In this document: positions 49,860 to 63,950 of the stretch, one piece after another
Layout: each line of letters opens with the position of its first letter
How positions within the stretch are numbered: position 1 is the stretch's first letter
From: Albula goreensis
Lineage: Eukaryota > Chordata > Actinopteri > Albuliformes > Albulidae
Assembly: GCA_022829145.1 (NCBI GenBank)
Contig: CM040745.1
Span: 34,378,406 to 34,442,405, forward strand
DNA length: 64,000 nt
Direction of reading: 5' to 3'
Notes under the pieces: generated by a model
Databases searched by the model: none
What the model was told of the DNA's origin: nothing
Seen by the model: the letters and a program-made list of their open reading frames with translations, nothing else
Translations under genes and position numbers: made by a program

Positions 49860-50205
49860 AGACACACACACATACGTATGTAAGCCTACACACACAGATG
49901 GGCGTATATGAGCCTACACTCTAAAACACACACACACACACATCCATATGCCAGCCAATACACACACATGCATATGAATGCCTGAACACAGGCACACACT
50001 CATACACAGACATGCATATGCAAGCATACACGTACATGCCCACTCACAGCATGAATGCATACGCAAACACACACACACAAATGAAAGCCTGAACACAGAC
50101 ACAGACTCACACACATATACATATCTAAGGATACACACACACACACACACACACACACTGATATGGATGCAGTCACACGCTTGCATGCACACACAGATGC
50201 ACATC
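49860..50205. repeat. CA-rich field with imperfect larger repeats
   Basis: Alternating CA runs and words such as CATATGCA, AATGCCTGAACACAG and GAAAGCCTGAACACAG (49975 and 50084). This suggests a decayed tandem of about 110 bp over a CA microsatellite. Frames on both strands are Cys/Val- or His/Thr-rich artefacts. Confidence 0.8.
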
Positions 50206-53200
50206 GACACATCCAGGCCCAGGCGTCATGTGAAACTATAACCTGACCAGACACGGCGCAACGATCCGGGTCACCAGCAGCCCAGGAGGGCCCGAGCTGC
50301 AGCATGGAGGGGGTTAATATTTAAACCACATTTTCTGTAATGTCATCCATTTGCCTCGTTGTACACCTTTATTCAGCTCACACTGTGGGACTGATCCATC
50401 TAAAGATCGCTCCCAGCTCAAGAAGTGCCTTATGGGTCTTCTTCATGCCCAGCACTTTGGCCAAAAAAAACCCAGTTGAATTTTAATTCAGCTGCAAATT
50501 CTGGTGATCCACCTGCTCCACAAGGAATAAAATTTTCATGTTTATGTATCTTTTAAAATTATTAAATTATTTGCTGACTAGCATAAATAATGTCAGAGAG
50601 GGGGAGCTCTCTCCTCTAGTTATATTTAAGGAGAAAATTGTCAGACTAGAGAACATGGCTGCCATTTCCCTCTTCACCCTGATGAAGTCAGGAGTTTTGC
50701 CAAATGAATTACCCAACAAAAACATAAATGGGGATATTGATTGACAGTCATTAGAAAGAGTGGCGCAGCTACTGCATGCATTCAGTCCAATCCAAGGCTT
50801 TGATCAAAACAGCAAAACAAAATCAGTTGTTAGGATTATTAGGTGACTGATGTTATTACTCTCTTTCTAATGATGAAGTGAAATGATAACCCAAATGTTA
50901 CCACATGTGCCATAAGGGTGGCAGTTAGCACAATGCTAAGGAAACAAGGCTTGGTACCTCAAGGTTGTTGACTGGATACCTTGGTATCCAATCAGTATTT
51001 GCTGGAAAGACTTGTCATTGGTCAAGTTAAGAGATGCTCACTAATTAATTTTTTAAGGCTTTTGTGGACTCTTAAATCTCACTTAAAGCATGGTTTTAAT
51101 TATATACGCATATGTTAAAACCCCAGAATGTGAAATAAAATGTAAAAAGGTCCTTTTGGTCAGTAGACCACACTCATGGAGGCAGCAGTGCGTACAGATT
51201 CCAGTGCGTTTGAAGCTGTCAGAGTGTGCTTTATGGTATGAGCAGACATGCATGCCCTTAAACAGATTACTGCTACACATACAGCTCTGAGCATGACCAT
51301 GTAGGCACACCCTTAAATGAAACGGACATGGGGTCACTGACTGGAGGAAGTGCGGATTGAGTACTCTACAGAGGGGAAAACGTTAGCTTTGCATCTGCAG
51401 TACTCCAAGGGCTGTTGACATAGCATTGACTTTGACAATCAGCGATTCCAAAAAGGCACAAAAGGGAAGGATTGTCATGGTTAGGAGACAAACTTGTTGT
51501 ATGCAAAAACCCTTTTGTTTTATTTTGGGTCAGGTATTTTGCCAGTCCGAGAAGTGAAACTTAGATGAAGGGGTGGTATAAGTCTCAACTTTTACATTTG
51601 CCATCCGTCATTTGTCATAATAATACTAAAAGAGTGCTTCAGAAAGGTTGGGATGAGAAACAGGGCCAGGTCCATACAGGTGGCTTGAAGACCAGGCTCA
51701 TGCGGCCATGAGGACCCCTTCCACCAGGTTTCTGGGGCCCACCTTGCTTGCTTGGACTTTGGAAGTGGGGTTATCATTGTCATGATTTTCAGTGGTAAAA
51801 GTTCAAATCCAAAGTAAAACATTTTATTCTGGAAGGTGGTTTCATATGAGTGAGATTCTTATGCCATTTGTCGTGTGTGTTGTGTGTGTGTTCCTTTCCC
51901 GTTGTTTTTTCCTCTACCTCCTGTCATTTACGTACCAGGTGTCCCTCAGCTATGTGTTCCACTCCTGGTCTGCTGCATTTCCCCTCCATCCAATCCACTG
52001 TCTGACCATTCAGGATTTCCCATGACAGTCCCTGTCTCCTTAAGCACCATCATCTTTTATGTTGCTTTAACTCAATGTACCCCTAGACACCCCAGGGACA
52101 TGAAAAAGATTTATAAATCCATTAAAAATATTTTTTTAAGCACACTTCTATGGTAGTCCTGATCTAAGATGCGCCAGATTGCTGATGTGGGTCATTATTT
52201 TCATGTTTCGCTTGGGCCACCTATATATTTATGCCTGATTCCACATTGTTGTTTAACACAAGAGCTGAGACAGATACTTTCTGAGGAAACGTTTAGCCCC
52301 TCCGGTTTAATGCATGGCGGTATGAGCCTGCATACGCGTGACCCAGGGGAGCGGCGGAAACAGTGTTTTATTCGGAGCAGGAGCGGTCGGTGGGTGGGAG
52401 GTGTGCTGGTGTGTGGCCGATGCCCCGTTCGCGGTCTCCCTGCCTGCGGCGGCGGCGGGACTCGCGCGGGCAAATATCATTTACAATTTCCTCCAGTGCC
52501 ATTTCCCGCTCGCAAATCCATGAGTCACGGAAAGTAGGTCATGCTCTGATGTGGAGGTTTGGCAGGAAGGGGGTCTGTCGCCTTTAAACTCGGCCTGAGG
52601 AAGAAAACAAACACTATGCTAATCCAAACCCCTGACCGACTACCGCACACACACAGACAAACACCGACCCCCAACACCTCCCACAATGCAACACTCCTCC
52701 CTTGTCTCACCCCTCCCCCTGCTGAAACTAGAGCAAGGAAGCAAAGAACATACAGCTAAGTACTTCCCCAGAGTCCAAAAACAGCTCTCATCATTACATG
52801 TATCTATCATGTATTTGGGGATCAATTAGGATTGCTTTTAATCAAAACCACTCAAGCTAAGGACCGAGCCAGAAATTACAAATCACCCCCAGCCAGAAAT
52901 CGCAAAGTACAGAAAGTACAGCTCACCCCTCCCCCAAATTCTGATCCTGATCTAGTTTCTACTGTTCGTGCAGGGGGTGGGGTGGAATTACAATTAGCTA
53001 TTAGCGGCGTGAAACATAAGCAGCGAAATCCGTTTTCTGCACAGCACTTTCCTTTTTGCAAAGCTCACTTCCTGTTTTCATTTCCATCGGATGAGGCTCT
53101 CCAGCCCCCCCCCCCCACCCCAAACGTGTTTGCCGATGGTGATTTGAGGAAGGTGCCAGCATTAGCCAGAGCTGGATTAATTAAACGTGTTTTAGACATC

Positions 53201-56200
53201 TGCTTCCTGTGTCTTTGCGGGCCACAGAGGTGGGAGCGTTACATAAGTTATTCATCACAGATCGTCTGTCTGTTTCTCTTCCCCCCCCACCACCCACCCC
53301 TTCTGTCTCTCTCGCCACCGATTTCGGCCAGGCAAACACATAATACGGCCAGACTCCAAAAAGCTGTCCACTTTCGAGGGGCAGTATGGTCCATACTGAC
53401 ACTTGGATGGGGTCCTGTTGTCCATCACTGGACACTGGGATGGCAAATATAAACCAAACTTCTCGCATGCTGGCTGGAAATCATGGTTTCTCAGACAAAA
53501 AAATTAAGAATAAAAACGCTATGTCAGATCTGACATGTAAACATGTAAACTGCCTGCCAACCTGGTACATTCCCAATGCTTCTGCATGACGGTTTTTATG
53601 GCAGCAGTGAACAGATTATCTCGTGTTGTCTAAATATGACATCTTTATTATTTCAGTTTTTATGGACAAGGGCACCTTTTCGGTGTGGGTCTCTCACATA
53701 CTGACGAGATCATTACTGAGCGGTGGTGTGCACGAACGTGATGATGTCTCACGCCCCCTCCGTCTGGCTCTGTGACCTATTAGCTTTGCCGAGGGACCGC
53801 GAGCGCTCAGCGGGTGGACAAGATGAGCTGGTCTCCGCATACCTGTCAGACAGGCCTCTGCTGAACCCCCCCCCCACCCCCCACCCCCTCACACGCACCT
53901 CCCACACGCACACTTTGCCCTTATTCGACTGCAGAATCCGAAAAGGAACATGGAGGTTAATTATTTGTTCAAGGTGGTGTGTCCCTGCCATGCCGGAAAA
54001 AGTCTGACGGAGCAGAGGAGGTCAGAGATGTGTTGGCAGAAAACCTGTTCTTTTTATTATTTTTTAACCCCCTCATCGAGATCTGTCTTTCTGCCACTAT
54101 GAATGTTTATACTTGAAAAATTCTTTGGGAAAATGAAATTACGATGTAGAGACCTTGATCAGTCACTTGAATCAAATTAAAGAGGTACCACCAATAATGG
54201 GTATTTTCTTTTGCTAAGCCACATTTCACTTGCCTATTACTTTACAAAATGTTGTTGATACACCGTAAATCTGAATGTTTTTAAATTCTGAACATAAGCA
54301 AAACACTTCTCTGTATACACTTTTTTTCAAATGCGTCACAGTGTTTAGATTTTCAATTAAAAGGCATTATGTTTAGCTGTTCAACATAAAAACATGTTTA
54401 CTTGTGCTTTCACACTGTTTAAACAGATTGAGGCATTAATTGTAGTCAAGACATTTAGGTTGTCAACACTGGTGCATTGAATACTTGTTCAATGGTTTTA
54501 AAGTGTATACAGAAAAATGGCTGCATTTTAATGCTTTTAGATGTATTTGATAACTTTCCTCACTGCCTGTCCTCAAATTAGACCACATAAAGCTTATGCA
54601 ACATTTGTTAGACTGCACAAATGCGCAGTGAAACAGTAAAAGTAACGGTTTGGCATAGCACCCCCCCCACCCCCATAGTTATTATAGTCATGACAAGCCT
54701 GAAATTTCAAGATAAGTCGTTTTTTTATCCAACCATTTTTATTCAAGGCAAACATTAATAATATGGAGACCTCATGTGTCATTCTTCCGCCTGCGTAACA
54801 TGGCCCACATCGGGATGTTTCTGCTGTCTGTCACCGATTCTGAGAATTAGAAAACGCTTTCATAACATCGCACTTAAGACTGCTGGGACTCTCAGCTGGT
54901 AGGAGTTCCATCTGGACATAACCGTCCAGCTCACAACTGCCTGCTAGAGCCCTCTCATTCAGTCACACATACATCCTTTACTTTACGACATCTCCCAACT
55001 ACTCATCAATGACAGATCCCTCCTCTTCTTCAGCTATATTGCCATCCATGGATTTGTGTCAGTTGCTGTATTATATTATGTAATTACTCTTCCTCTCATC
55101 TGCTATGGACCCCTTGAGCTACATCCTTCTTCTGCCTTCTACAAACATGTCCACCACGGGTTGCAAGGATAGCTTGGAGTACTTATTGAGCGATGAGAGA
55201 GAGAACGCCCTTCAAACTGAAACAGTCCCACCCTGGTTCAATGCCATGGCCAATCATCCATTGCCCAGCAAGAATCCATGTTGTTATTATTGCTCCACAA
55301 TTATATTCTGAAAAATGGGAGTTTACACTTTCACTGAACTGTCACATTTTATATATGTACAATCAACTTCAACCTTTCTCTGTCCATGTTGGCTGTTGAG
55401 TTCCTCAAAGTGCTACCATCCCATTGACCGTTTACTGTGAATCTGAAATGCCAGTTTCCCCCCAGTTCTTAAACACAGATGAGGCTAATGTGCTAGACTA
55501 TACCCAAACAGTACATCTTGTGAGGCTTTTCAAGATTTCTCATGAGAAAGGCAGAAGTACCCCAGTCTCTCATAAACGCAACTCGCTTCCTTTTTTTGCC
55601 AATAACCGACAACAGAACACTCCCGTCGGTTATGCTAATGAGGAATTATCTGAAATTAATTGGAATCGAGATTAAAGACAGGTCCCAAAAGCAAAGTACT
55701 TTATTATTATTGGGCCTTGTAAATCTTGAATAATCCCTCCAAAAAGCATGCAAGCTGGCCAAACAGAGCCCTCGTTGTCCAAATCTGTAACATAATGCAT
55801 CACATTCGGGCTCCTATAAAATCTCACTATAGTTCGGTCTTTTTTTCCCGCAACATAGAGACGAGGGAGGTGAGATTTGCAGAGTTATCAAAATTATGAC
55901 TCAATGGTACACTCCATGTGGTCTCACTGGGCTGCTCAGTGAGACTTGGATTAGTTACTGGTTTTGGGACAACAAGATGCCAATTTTCTTGTTAGGAAAG
56001 AAGGGTTAAATGCTCTGGGCCCTATGGGAGTATAAGCATGAGCAATGAAGTCTGGCTATTGTCACTCCGTGTGGCTAAGACTGTGATGCTGCTATTTCGA
56101 GGGCCCCAGGATGAAGGCCTACTTAGCCTGTTAGTTTAATGGGAACCATGGGCGACCGATGACCCGACAGATGCTAACTGAAGATGGGCATGCTGTCCAA

Positions 56201-57784
56201 TCAGTTGTTTTTGTGGATGGAAGTTAGAAGAGAGAGCCAAATGTCAGTGGATTGCATTGTGTCTATCAACAACATCAACCCCCCCAACTGCTCCTAGTGA
56301 ACAAACACTGTTTCAGCAGCAACCAAAAGTCTTGAACACGGCTCACTTGACTTTCTATTACTTAATACATTTTTGGATTTCTGAATCTTGTAATCTCTGA
56401 TAACATTGTCTGGTTCAGGGCAGAGGCAGGTCAACCACAAGGAAACAGCAGAGGCTCCTATCTACACTCGTCGGTAGGGGGAGGAAAAAAAAAATCACTC
56501 AAAACATCCTGACAGGGCACTATGCGACACCATAAATAAAGAATGAGTAAATGAACGCTCTATGGAGGACAGCCAGCATGCAGAAGTGTTATTGTCTGCT
56601 GGGTCTGCACACAGGGGCCGTGAGAGTGCAGCCTTTCTTTCCTCTCTTCCCCTTTTTTTCTTACATTATTTCTTTCGCCAGGCGAGCTCATCTATTATTA
56701 ATGCGGACAAACTGCAGTAATGTATCCAGTGGAATGAAAAGTACTGAGAGTTCACTCAGACGCTGATAAGAGCTTGGGGTATTTGTAATTGTGTTTGACT
56801 TGCAGTACAAGGTGCTCAATAGTGCACGAATATAGATCATCTTTGGCTGGGAAATGACTGGGCAGTGTAGGAAACACAGGCCTCAATAAGCAAATACATT
56901 CTGAGCATTTTATGTGGCAGTTGCGTCAGCAGTAGTAGCAGAAATGTTTAAAACTTTGCTGTCTGACATGCTGTTATGATGGTGTTACAACCACCAATGC
57001 TAACATTTCTGCAATTACTTCTATTGTTGCACCCACAAACCCTTACCTCTACTATTACTGCAATAGTAGTAGTAACAGTTCTTGTTGAAACAGTATTAAT
57101 GCTAGCAGTAGTGGTAATACAGTATGAGTTTAGTGTTAGTAAATGTCTTATTACTGATTGATAGGGACATTAACAGTATTTCTGCAGTTTTATCTGTCTC
57201 TGAAGCAAATGATCCATTATCAGCACTATTTGCAGTGCTATATGCAGATAAGTAGCAGCAGTAGTAGTACTGTCAAACAAAATTTCAAGTACAAACATAA
57301 TATTCTATCAGGCTTGTTATTGTCTGGGGACCACTTAACCTCCATTCACTCCAGATAAAAAGAACATCATAAACAAATTCATTTCCCATCGTGTTACTCA
57401 GGCGATTATACAGACTAAAAACACTACTAGTCCTGTTTTAAAGCACATGTGATTCTGTATAAAGATCTGTATAAAACAGCATGCATGAGCTTGAGAGTAT
57501 TTCAAAAATTTGATTTGCGTGCAAGACTACCACTGTGCATGAGAAGTTACATATCAAACTTCCAGGTTAGCAGCTGCTGTCCGCCTAAATGAAAACGCAG
57601 CTTGTAGGAGACACGACAGAGTCGTGGACGGACCAGAGGAGATTGTAAGAACACTGACAGCTTGCCACAGGTGTGTGCAAAGAATGGTTTAATGACTTCT
57701 CTGCTCTTTGTATTTTTGGACATTATCCTGTGTTTAACAGCCCTGAGAGCTGGGGAGGTGAGGGTGGGGCAGGACACCCTTCCG
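50206..57784. other. Long intronic stretch without recognised genes
   Basis: Holds poly-C runs at about 53105-53116, 53281-53289 and 53866-53885, a CpG-richer patch at 52315-52480 and an AT-rich zone at 54050-54600. Imperfect GTA/GCA trinucleotides lie at 57050-57270. A 13-bp inverted repeat with a 100-bp interior sits at 50748-50873. Confidence 0.35.
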
Positions 57785-57789
57785 AAACG

Positions 57790-58112
57790 TTTAAGTGATG
57801 TAGGCAGATTGGGCCTGTGACTCAGAGCTTGTGGGTTTGATTCCCCGGCGGGTCAGTGATGTTTTACCCTTGAGTAAGGACCTTTTATGTTTTTAAGACA
57901 GCAGGAAGGCTGTCCTCCTCTCACCTTCTTTCTCTTTATTTCAGACAGTGGCGAAGTCGAGTTGGTTGCAGATGAAGAGGGAGAACACATGTGAGAGGCG
58001 CATGATGCAAGACTTGGCCATACGTGGCATCTCTAAGTGGGGTCGCGAGTCAGACTCCCTTTGGACTACGCCTCACGTCTATCTCTTCACAAGGGCACCT
58101 GCTAAATGCTTG
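57790..58112 (+). mobile_element. tRNA-derived SINE remnant, interrupted
   Basis: GGGCCTGTGACTCAGAGCTTGTGGGTTTGATTCC ends in a pol III B-box-like word GGTTTGATTCC (57834-57844). It is followed by CCGGCGGGTCAG, TACCCTTGAGTAAGGACC, the order seen in fish tRNA-derived SINEs. The usual tail AAGGGCACCTGCTAAATGC appears about 200 bp later (58092-58111). The middle (about 57895-58085) is not SINE-like, so the element is either interrupted or two fragments. Confidence 0.6.
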
Positions 58113-61100
58113 AATGTGGGCCGAGCTCCACCCTCCCCTGGCCTCCTGGGTACATTCGAACCCTTCGCACATTCGCTTGTACCTGCAACCCAGAGCAGCC
58201 ACTGATTCGCCGAACGCTCATTCGTAGACGGCACCACACAACAACGCCCCATCTCCTCTGAATGGCCCAGCAAATCACAGTGCTTGTCAGTGAAAAACAC
58301 AAAGACCCTTTCAACCAAATACCTTTTATTGATAAGTATCATTACTACAATCAGGAGATACTCCTGCAGGTACTGGGATTACTGCTGTTAAGTTCACCAC
58401 CACCAAATCCACTAGTACTCTCATTAACGGCTGTTGATGCCAGTGATCGTCATGCCCATAGCAGGGATTATTGCTCTTGTTATTCTGGTTGTTTCATAAG
58501 TCCTTAAAGTAGATAGAATGGTGACATTGGGGGATGGAGCAGTCTTTTCTCCCTGGTTCAATCAAATAGAGCCCGCAGCCATGGAATAACAAGTAGTTTT
58601 TTTGTCTTTTTCCCCCAGAAAACGTTGAATATTGCACCACCCCCTCCTCCATTGTCATTTGAGGTCTAAGATTGGGTGGATGACAGAAAGGTTGACAGTA
58701 TTAGGAATGGCACGGAAGAATCTCAAGGATCGAATCCTACTTTGATTTGAGGATTGTTGAATCAGGACTCCAATATCACAACACTGAGTCAAAAAATATG
58801 ATTTTTTTTTTGTTTGGGGAATTTCTGAGGGGGAACGCACAGTTCTTTTTCTATCAAAAGGTACAATAGAAACACCCGGTGCTATACCACAAAATGGATG
58901 AATTTCAACACTGAGTGGCCATTCAATCATAGTAGGCATCGACAAAAGACCCAGGGAAGGGGGATAGAGAGACAGCATGAGGTAGAGAGAGAGAGAGAGA
59001 GAGCAGGAGTGAAAGAGCAAGCCCGGAGACTCTGTATCAAAGCAATTTACCTGAAATTGCTCACCGTCCAAAAAGAGCCACTGAAGCAGATTTTGCTGCT
59101 TAACCATAAAAAATGAAATATTTACCATTACAGACTTTTTATATGTACAGGCCAAGCTTTCAAACTGTACTCGGTGGCCGCCTACATTTAAAGTTACTTA
59201 ATATGATACGGTGAAGCAAATTGAATAATATAGTCGTTTATATTCTTTTCAGTGGAGAGGAGGGAAAAAAAGCAATTTAGTCTGTGTTTAATGGATGCGT
59301 GAGGCCAGAAATCACTGCAAAGCTCCCGTAGTATTTCCCCCTGCAGAACTAAGACATGGCATGCACACCACAGAGATGCCATTTCTTATCTATAAATATT
59401 ATTCAGGACCTCTTAATGTTATAGAAAATAAAGTTCCCCGGGGGTAAATATGTAAATCAAAAATATCTGCGCGAAATGGCGCACCCATGCTAAGTACGTC
59501 AGCGCGTTCCTATCATCTGGAGGATTACACGAGAGGAGCCGAACGAGAAACAGAGGTGTGCTTTGAGAATTTAATCAAAATTAATTGGCACAGAGAGTAC
59601 GGCGGAGAACAGGAGGTGCACGGGAACGAAAAGGGAAACATCTGCCACGGAAAACGCTACACTTCTAATGCAAAAAAAAAAAAATATCGCGTGAGGCGTG
59701 AGCTCGTTTTCAGATCACTGCCAAGCGTATGCCGTCAACATGTTACTAATTACTGATCAAGTGCTTTGAAGACGCGGAATGCGCAAACTGTCTTTTAACT
59801 CCAAATTACTAATGTTCCATCCCGTGGGTACGTCTCAGACACAAAACAGGGCCTTTTTAAGATCGTAAAATGATCTGAGGAGGAAATGGCACATAAATCA
59901 GTCATTACGAGTTCAAACTTTTTTCCATTTTAATTCTTCTTCTCCATGACTTTTGTACTTCTTAAAACGCAACGGACCATGTGCTTATTGCCAAAACATA
60001 GTTAGAGCAACACCATAAAAAAAGTTATTAATGATATGCCATAAATTGTTTAAGTATCCACAAAACACTTCATTAACATTGTATTACATCCGTTTTATTG
60101 AGGCACATAGAACATTTTATGAGTTTGAACAATGTGAACCACTTTTGAACTCCGTAGCTTCAAAATAACACACAGGATTCTGAATATTTAAACACACTAC
60201 CAGGGGTATAAGTTGAGTTTAAATCAGCAAAAATTGGACTACTCAATTTTAAAGTCTCAGAAAGAAGATTTACCCCACAGCAACACAAACATGGCTTCTT
60301 GTTTTCAATGGATTATAAAAGTACTTCAATTTAAATTTGCCATGGATAGAAAGAACATTGAAAAAGGCCTGAAACGTTGGCCTGGTCATACAATTGTAAT
60401 TCTTGTCCCATTAAACAACAGCTAAGCAGATAATTCCTTACCACTAGGTATTGATAACTCTGCAAACAAATTTGGATAGCTTTTTGGATAGCTTATTCAA
60501 TCACATTTGCTACATTTGTATTCAGTTCAGTATTTCTGTAATGTTGATGTCCAATATGTACACTTAGAAACACCAATTGGATTAGACAGACGCATGGGAA
60601 TTTTTTAAAATTTAGTTTGTCACTGGCAGGCACGACTTGGAAATAAATAAACCTCGAATTTATCACTTTTTAATAATTTCCTCTTTTTTTGCTTACGGTT
60701 CTAAGATGGCATGTATCTGTAGAGCCCAGGGTAGCTTATTAGAATGGTCCAGTCCAGTCCAGCTATATCTGACCCAGCAATGACCCAACAGCGGAGGGGG
60801 AGGAGGGAGAGATAAAAAGTATATAAATAACCATATTCCTAATACATTTCTCATTCTCTCTGGAATGTTTAATCACTTCTAGCACCTCAGAAATTTCAAT
60901 CCAGTTCGAGTCTCGCACCTTGTCTACAATGGGAACATTCTCACCCCCGTTAAAAGCGAAGGCTGGAAGGAAAGCACCAGAGCTGCTCTAGCCAAGAGGT
61001 ATAACACACCTGTGCGTCTTCCCAAAATTTACAGCTGCGAGACAAAAAAAAAAAATAACATGGTTGCTGGGGTGACGTTCGATGCCACGTTCTGTAATTA

Positions 61101-63462
61101 CATTCTGGAAATGGCAACGGTTTTTTTGAGAAACTGGCATCATCCCCAAAAGCACTACCTTCCCCCATCCCCGCACCTCCATTCTCATAGGGAAATGCGA
61201 TCAGACACGGGGGCTCAGCCGATCGTTCGCTCTGCACCTTCGGCGTCCAGCCCCCCTGTGGCGAAGCCGCATTTAGGCGCAGATATTTACGGTCCAAACA
61301 TGCTGTGAAAGCACAAACCTTTTATGTGCCATTTCATTTGAGGCTCCATTAGATCCACCCTGAATATTGATCAATGCATTGTATTGTCCCGCACAAAACC
61401 ATGGTCACATTTTATACCTAATAATCATACAGCAATAAACAACAACAGCAGCAGCAAAACTAATAATAATACTAATATGAAGGCCCATCATCACCATTAT
61501 CATCTTCATAACCACAACAAGAGAAACAAGAACGGATAATAACAATAGCGACAATGTAATCATGCATTGCGGCTTTGTGGTCTAGCGTTCCATTGACTCA
61601 GACTGCAAGAGCGTTGCACATTAGGTTGTTAAACCATAAGGAGGCTCTCAGTCAAGAGTCTCAGTGAAGAGTACTCTCTTAAGGCAATCTTCTTTCCAAT
61701 GTATATACAAAGCTGTTTTGGGGAATAACCACCGTGGGATTTGAAGGGTACCCAATTTCTCAAACTGCACCTGCAGCGTACGCACGGTAGAACAGCTTAT
61801 AATTAGCGGAAAGGCAAAATTAGTTTTAATGTTTCAGCTGCTTTAGTTCCCATACATGTGAAGTGGTGATTAGCATTCCACACTCTCCAACGCGAGGGGA
61901 ACGTGGGCTCCCCCCCCCGGTAATGTATAAACGATTCCCCGTGTAAAGTCCACGGCTTGCCAAATCCCCCTTTGCGATTCTCCGCTGCTGCAGAGCGGGG
62001 CATTATGGGATAGGTTTCTGCGACTGCCCGTAAGCCGAGGAGAGATGAGCCAAGCGGCAGGTAACAAATGGCTTCATTATCTGGTGTTGTTCAGACTTAG
62101 CGCTGCTGTGTATCGGGGTACGTGGGAGTGAGACTCTGCGGGATCCCCCCCACATGGCTAATAACGTGGCGATAAAGTTACTGGCAACACTCCAGTAATC
62201 AGAGTGACGGTGGTGCACAAACGCTCTCAGGTTCCCGCAATAAACCGGCCCCTTAGATGGCTCTGAAATCGAACCTAGTGCTGTCTTCAAAAGAAGACAG
62301 TTTAAGCAAAAAAGAGCCACAGAGACAAATCATTAGTTAAAGGAAAAAATTGTGATCGGCCTTCTGTCTGTCGTTATTCATTTCTGCCTTTCAGTTTTCC
62401 TTAAGACCATGTTGTGAAACTTTCATGGGCACTGAGTTTGCAAGACCCCAGAAATCTTACAGTCCCTCCCACATCCGCCCTCTTCCTAGAAAATAAACTG
62501 CTCAAGAGGTCCTCAGGCCTAATGACAGCACACAGCAGAGGACTGTTGGCATGGCGATCGCAGCATTCCACAGTTTCTCCGGAATTCGCCCTGAAAACCA
62601 TTTCCGCAGAGTCGGGCACGAGACACAGCGTGTCAAGAGCCCATGGCACTTTTTTTTGTACAAAAAAATAAATAAATAAATAAAAGGAAAATCGCACCCA
62701 TGCGTAAACATCATTAGCATTCTCTTCATGATTCCGAGGAGACGGCCAATGGGAGACCGGATCGAGGAAGGTACCCATTACACCATCTGTACCCGAACAA
62801 TCACCAGCACCAACAGCTTCTTTGTTAAAAGGCTTTTTTTCCTCTCTTTCCTTTACACAGTTTACAAAAATAGCAGAGGCAGGGAAAAAGCTCCAGTCTT
62901 TCTGTTGAACAGTAAATTGAGCACTGTGAATTGTTGTGCCATGTTAATCAGATCCCTGGGGGAGAGGAGATGTCGTTATTTGCTTCTAAGGGTTATTTCC
63001 AGTTGGAGGCAGGGATGCACAGTACTGTTCCAGCAGTGACAATCAGGACCTTCTCAAACGTGAAAGAGGGAAATATGCCACAGAGAAACAGCGTTACAGG
63101 CCCTGATTTGGGGACCTCGTTCAGACACCTAAAGCAGCAGGGGGCGCTGTCATTTTGACCCTGTCTAAAAATGTATATGTCATTTATGATATCTATGGTA
63201 GGTCATCTATTCAGAAACCTCTCGTAACCAAGGCCAATGTGCAACAAGGCAGAACATGGGATAATAAGCACAAAAAACTTCTGAGCATTGGAGAAAGTAA
63301 TATGGTGTGATGAGATCAATTCTGGTTAAACATTGTATAAATTTAACTCGATACGTACCGATTGAAAGAGTGATTTTTTCCTTTCTGGTACACTGAATCA
63401 TGTCCATGTAGGTTGCTATGGATGCAATACTCACACCACCCACGTCTTACATGCATATTTCT

Positions 63463-63465
<3 letters not shown>
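58113..63465. other. Intronic sequence without recognised genes
   Basis: Contains (GA)n at 58985-59003, an A-run at 59670-59682, an AAC/AGC/AAT trinucleotide patch at 61437-61475 and an AAAT repeat at 62666-62683. A C-run lies at 61911-61917. No exon was recognised on either strand. Confidence 0.35.

Positions 63466-63525
<60 letters not shown>
63466..63525. repeat. (AC)n microsatellite, about 30 units
   Basis: A pure 60-bp AC run. Confidence 0.98.
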
Positions 63526-63527
<2 letters not shown>

Positions 63528-63529
63528 CA

Positions 63530-63840
63530 CTCATACACTCACAGCTCACTCACACACAACTTATCCTTACACACTTACATCTATCACATACCCACACTCG
63601 TCTCACTCTCTCTGTCACACACACTAACACTGCGATCTCACCTTGTCACCCACACACAAACACACATCTCTCTCTCTCTCTCTCACATACCCACACACAT
63701 ACCTCACAGCTCGCTCACACACACAACTTATCCTTACACACTTAACATCTATCTTATACACACACTCGTCTCACTATCTCTCTGTCACACATACTAACAC
63801 TGTAATCTCACCTTGTCACCGACACACAAACACACAAATA

Positions 63841-63886
<46 letters not shown>

Positions 63887-63950
63887 TCCAGTCTCACCTT
63901 GTTATCAGCACAGACTGAGCTCAGCACAAATACATGTCTCTCTCTTTGTC
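63530..63950. repeat. CA/CT satellite-like tandem, period about 165 bp, two copies plus a partial third
   Basis: CAGCTC(A/G)CTCACACACA followed by ACTTATCCTTACACACTTA occurs at 63542 and 63707. CTCACCTTGTCACC follows in both and, as CTCACCTTGTTATC, again at about 63893. CT runs at 63667-63684 and 63843-63872 sit at equivalent points in the unit. The array continues to, or near, the window edge. Confidence 0.85.

Noticed and set aside
49914-50305. Cys/Val-rich and His/Thr-rich frames in the CA field
   Set aside because: Both strands are open because of CA repeats, which have few stop codons.
52832-53452. 206-codon frame, the longest in the window
   Set aside because: Spans poly-C runs and Pro-rich low complexity. 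No domain, and overlapping frames on the minus strand are equally open.
57836-57860. Possible tRNA gene from the B-box-like word
   Set aside because: No foldable acceptor, D or anticodon arms. The context matches a SINE head.
63413-63918. His/Thr/Ser-rich frames over the right-end repeats
   Set aside because: Products of CA/CT simple repeats.
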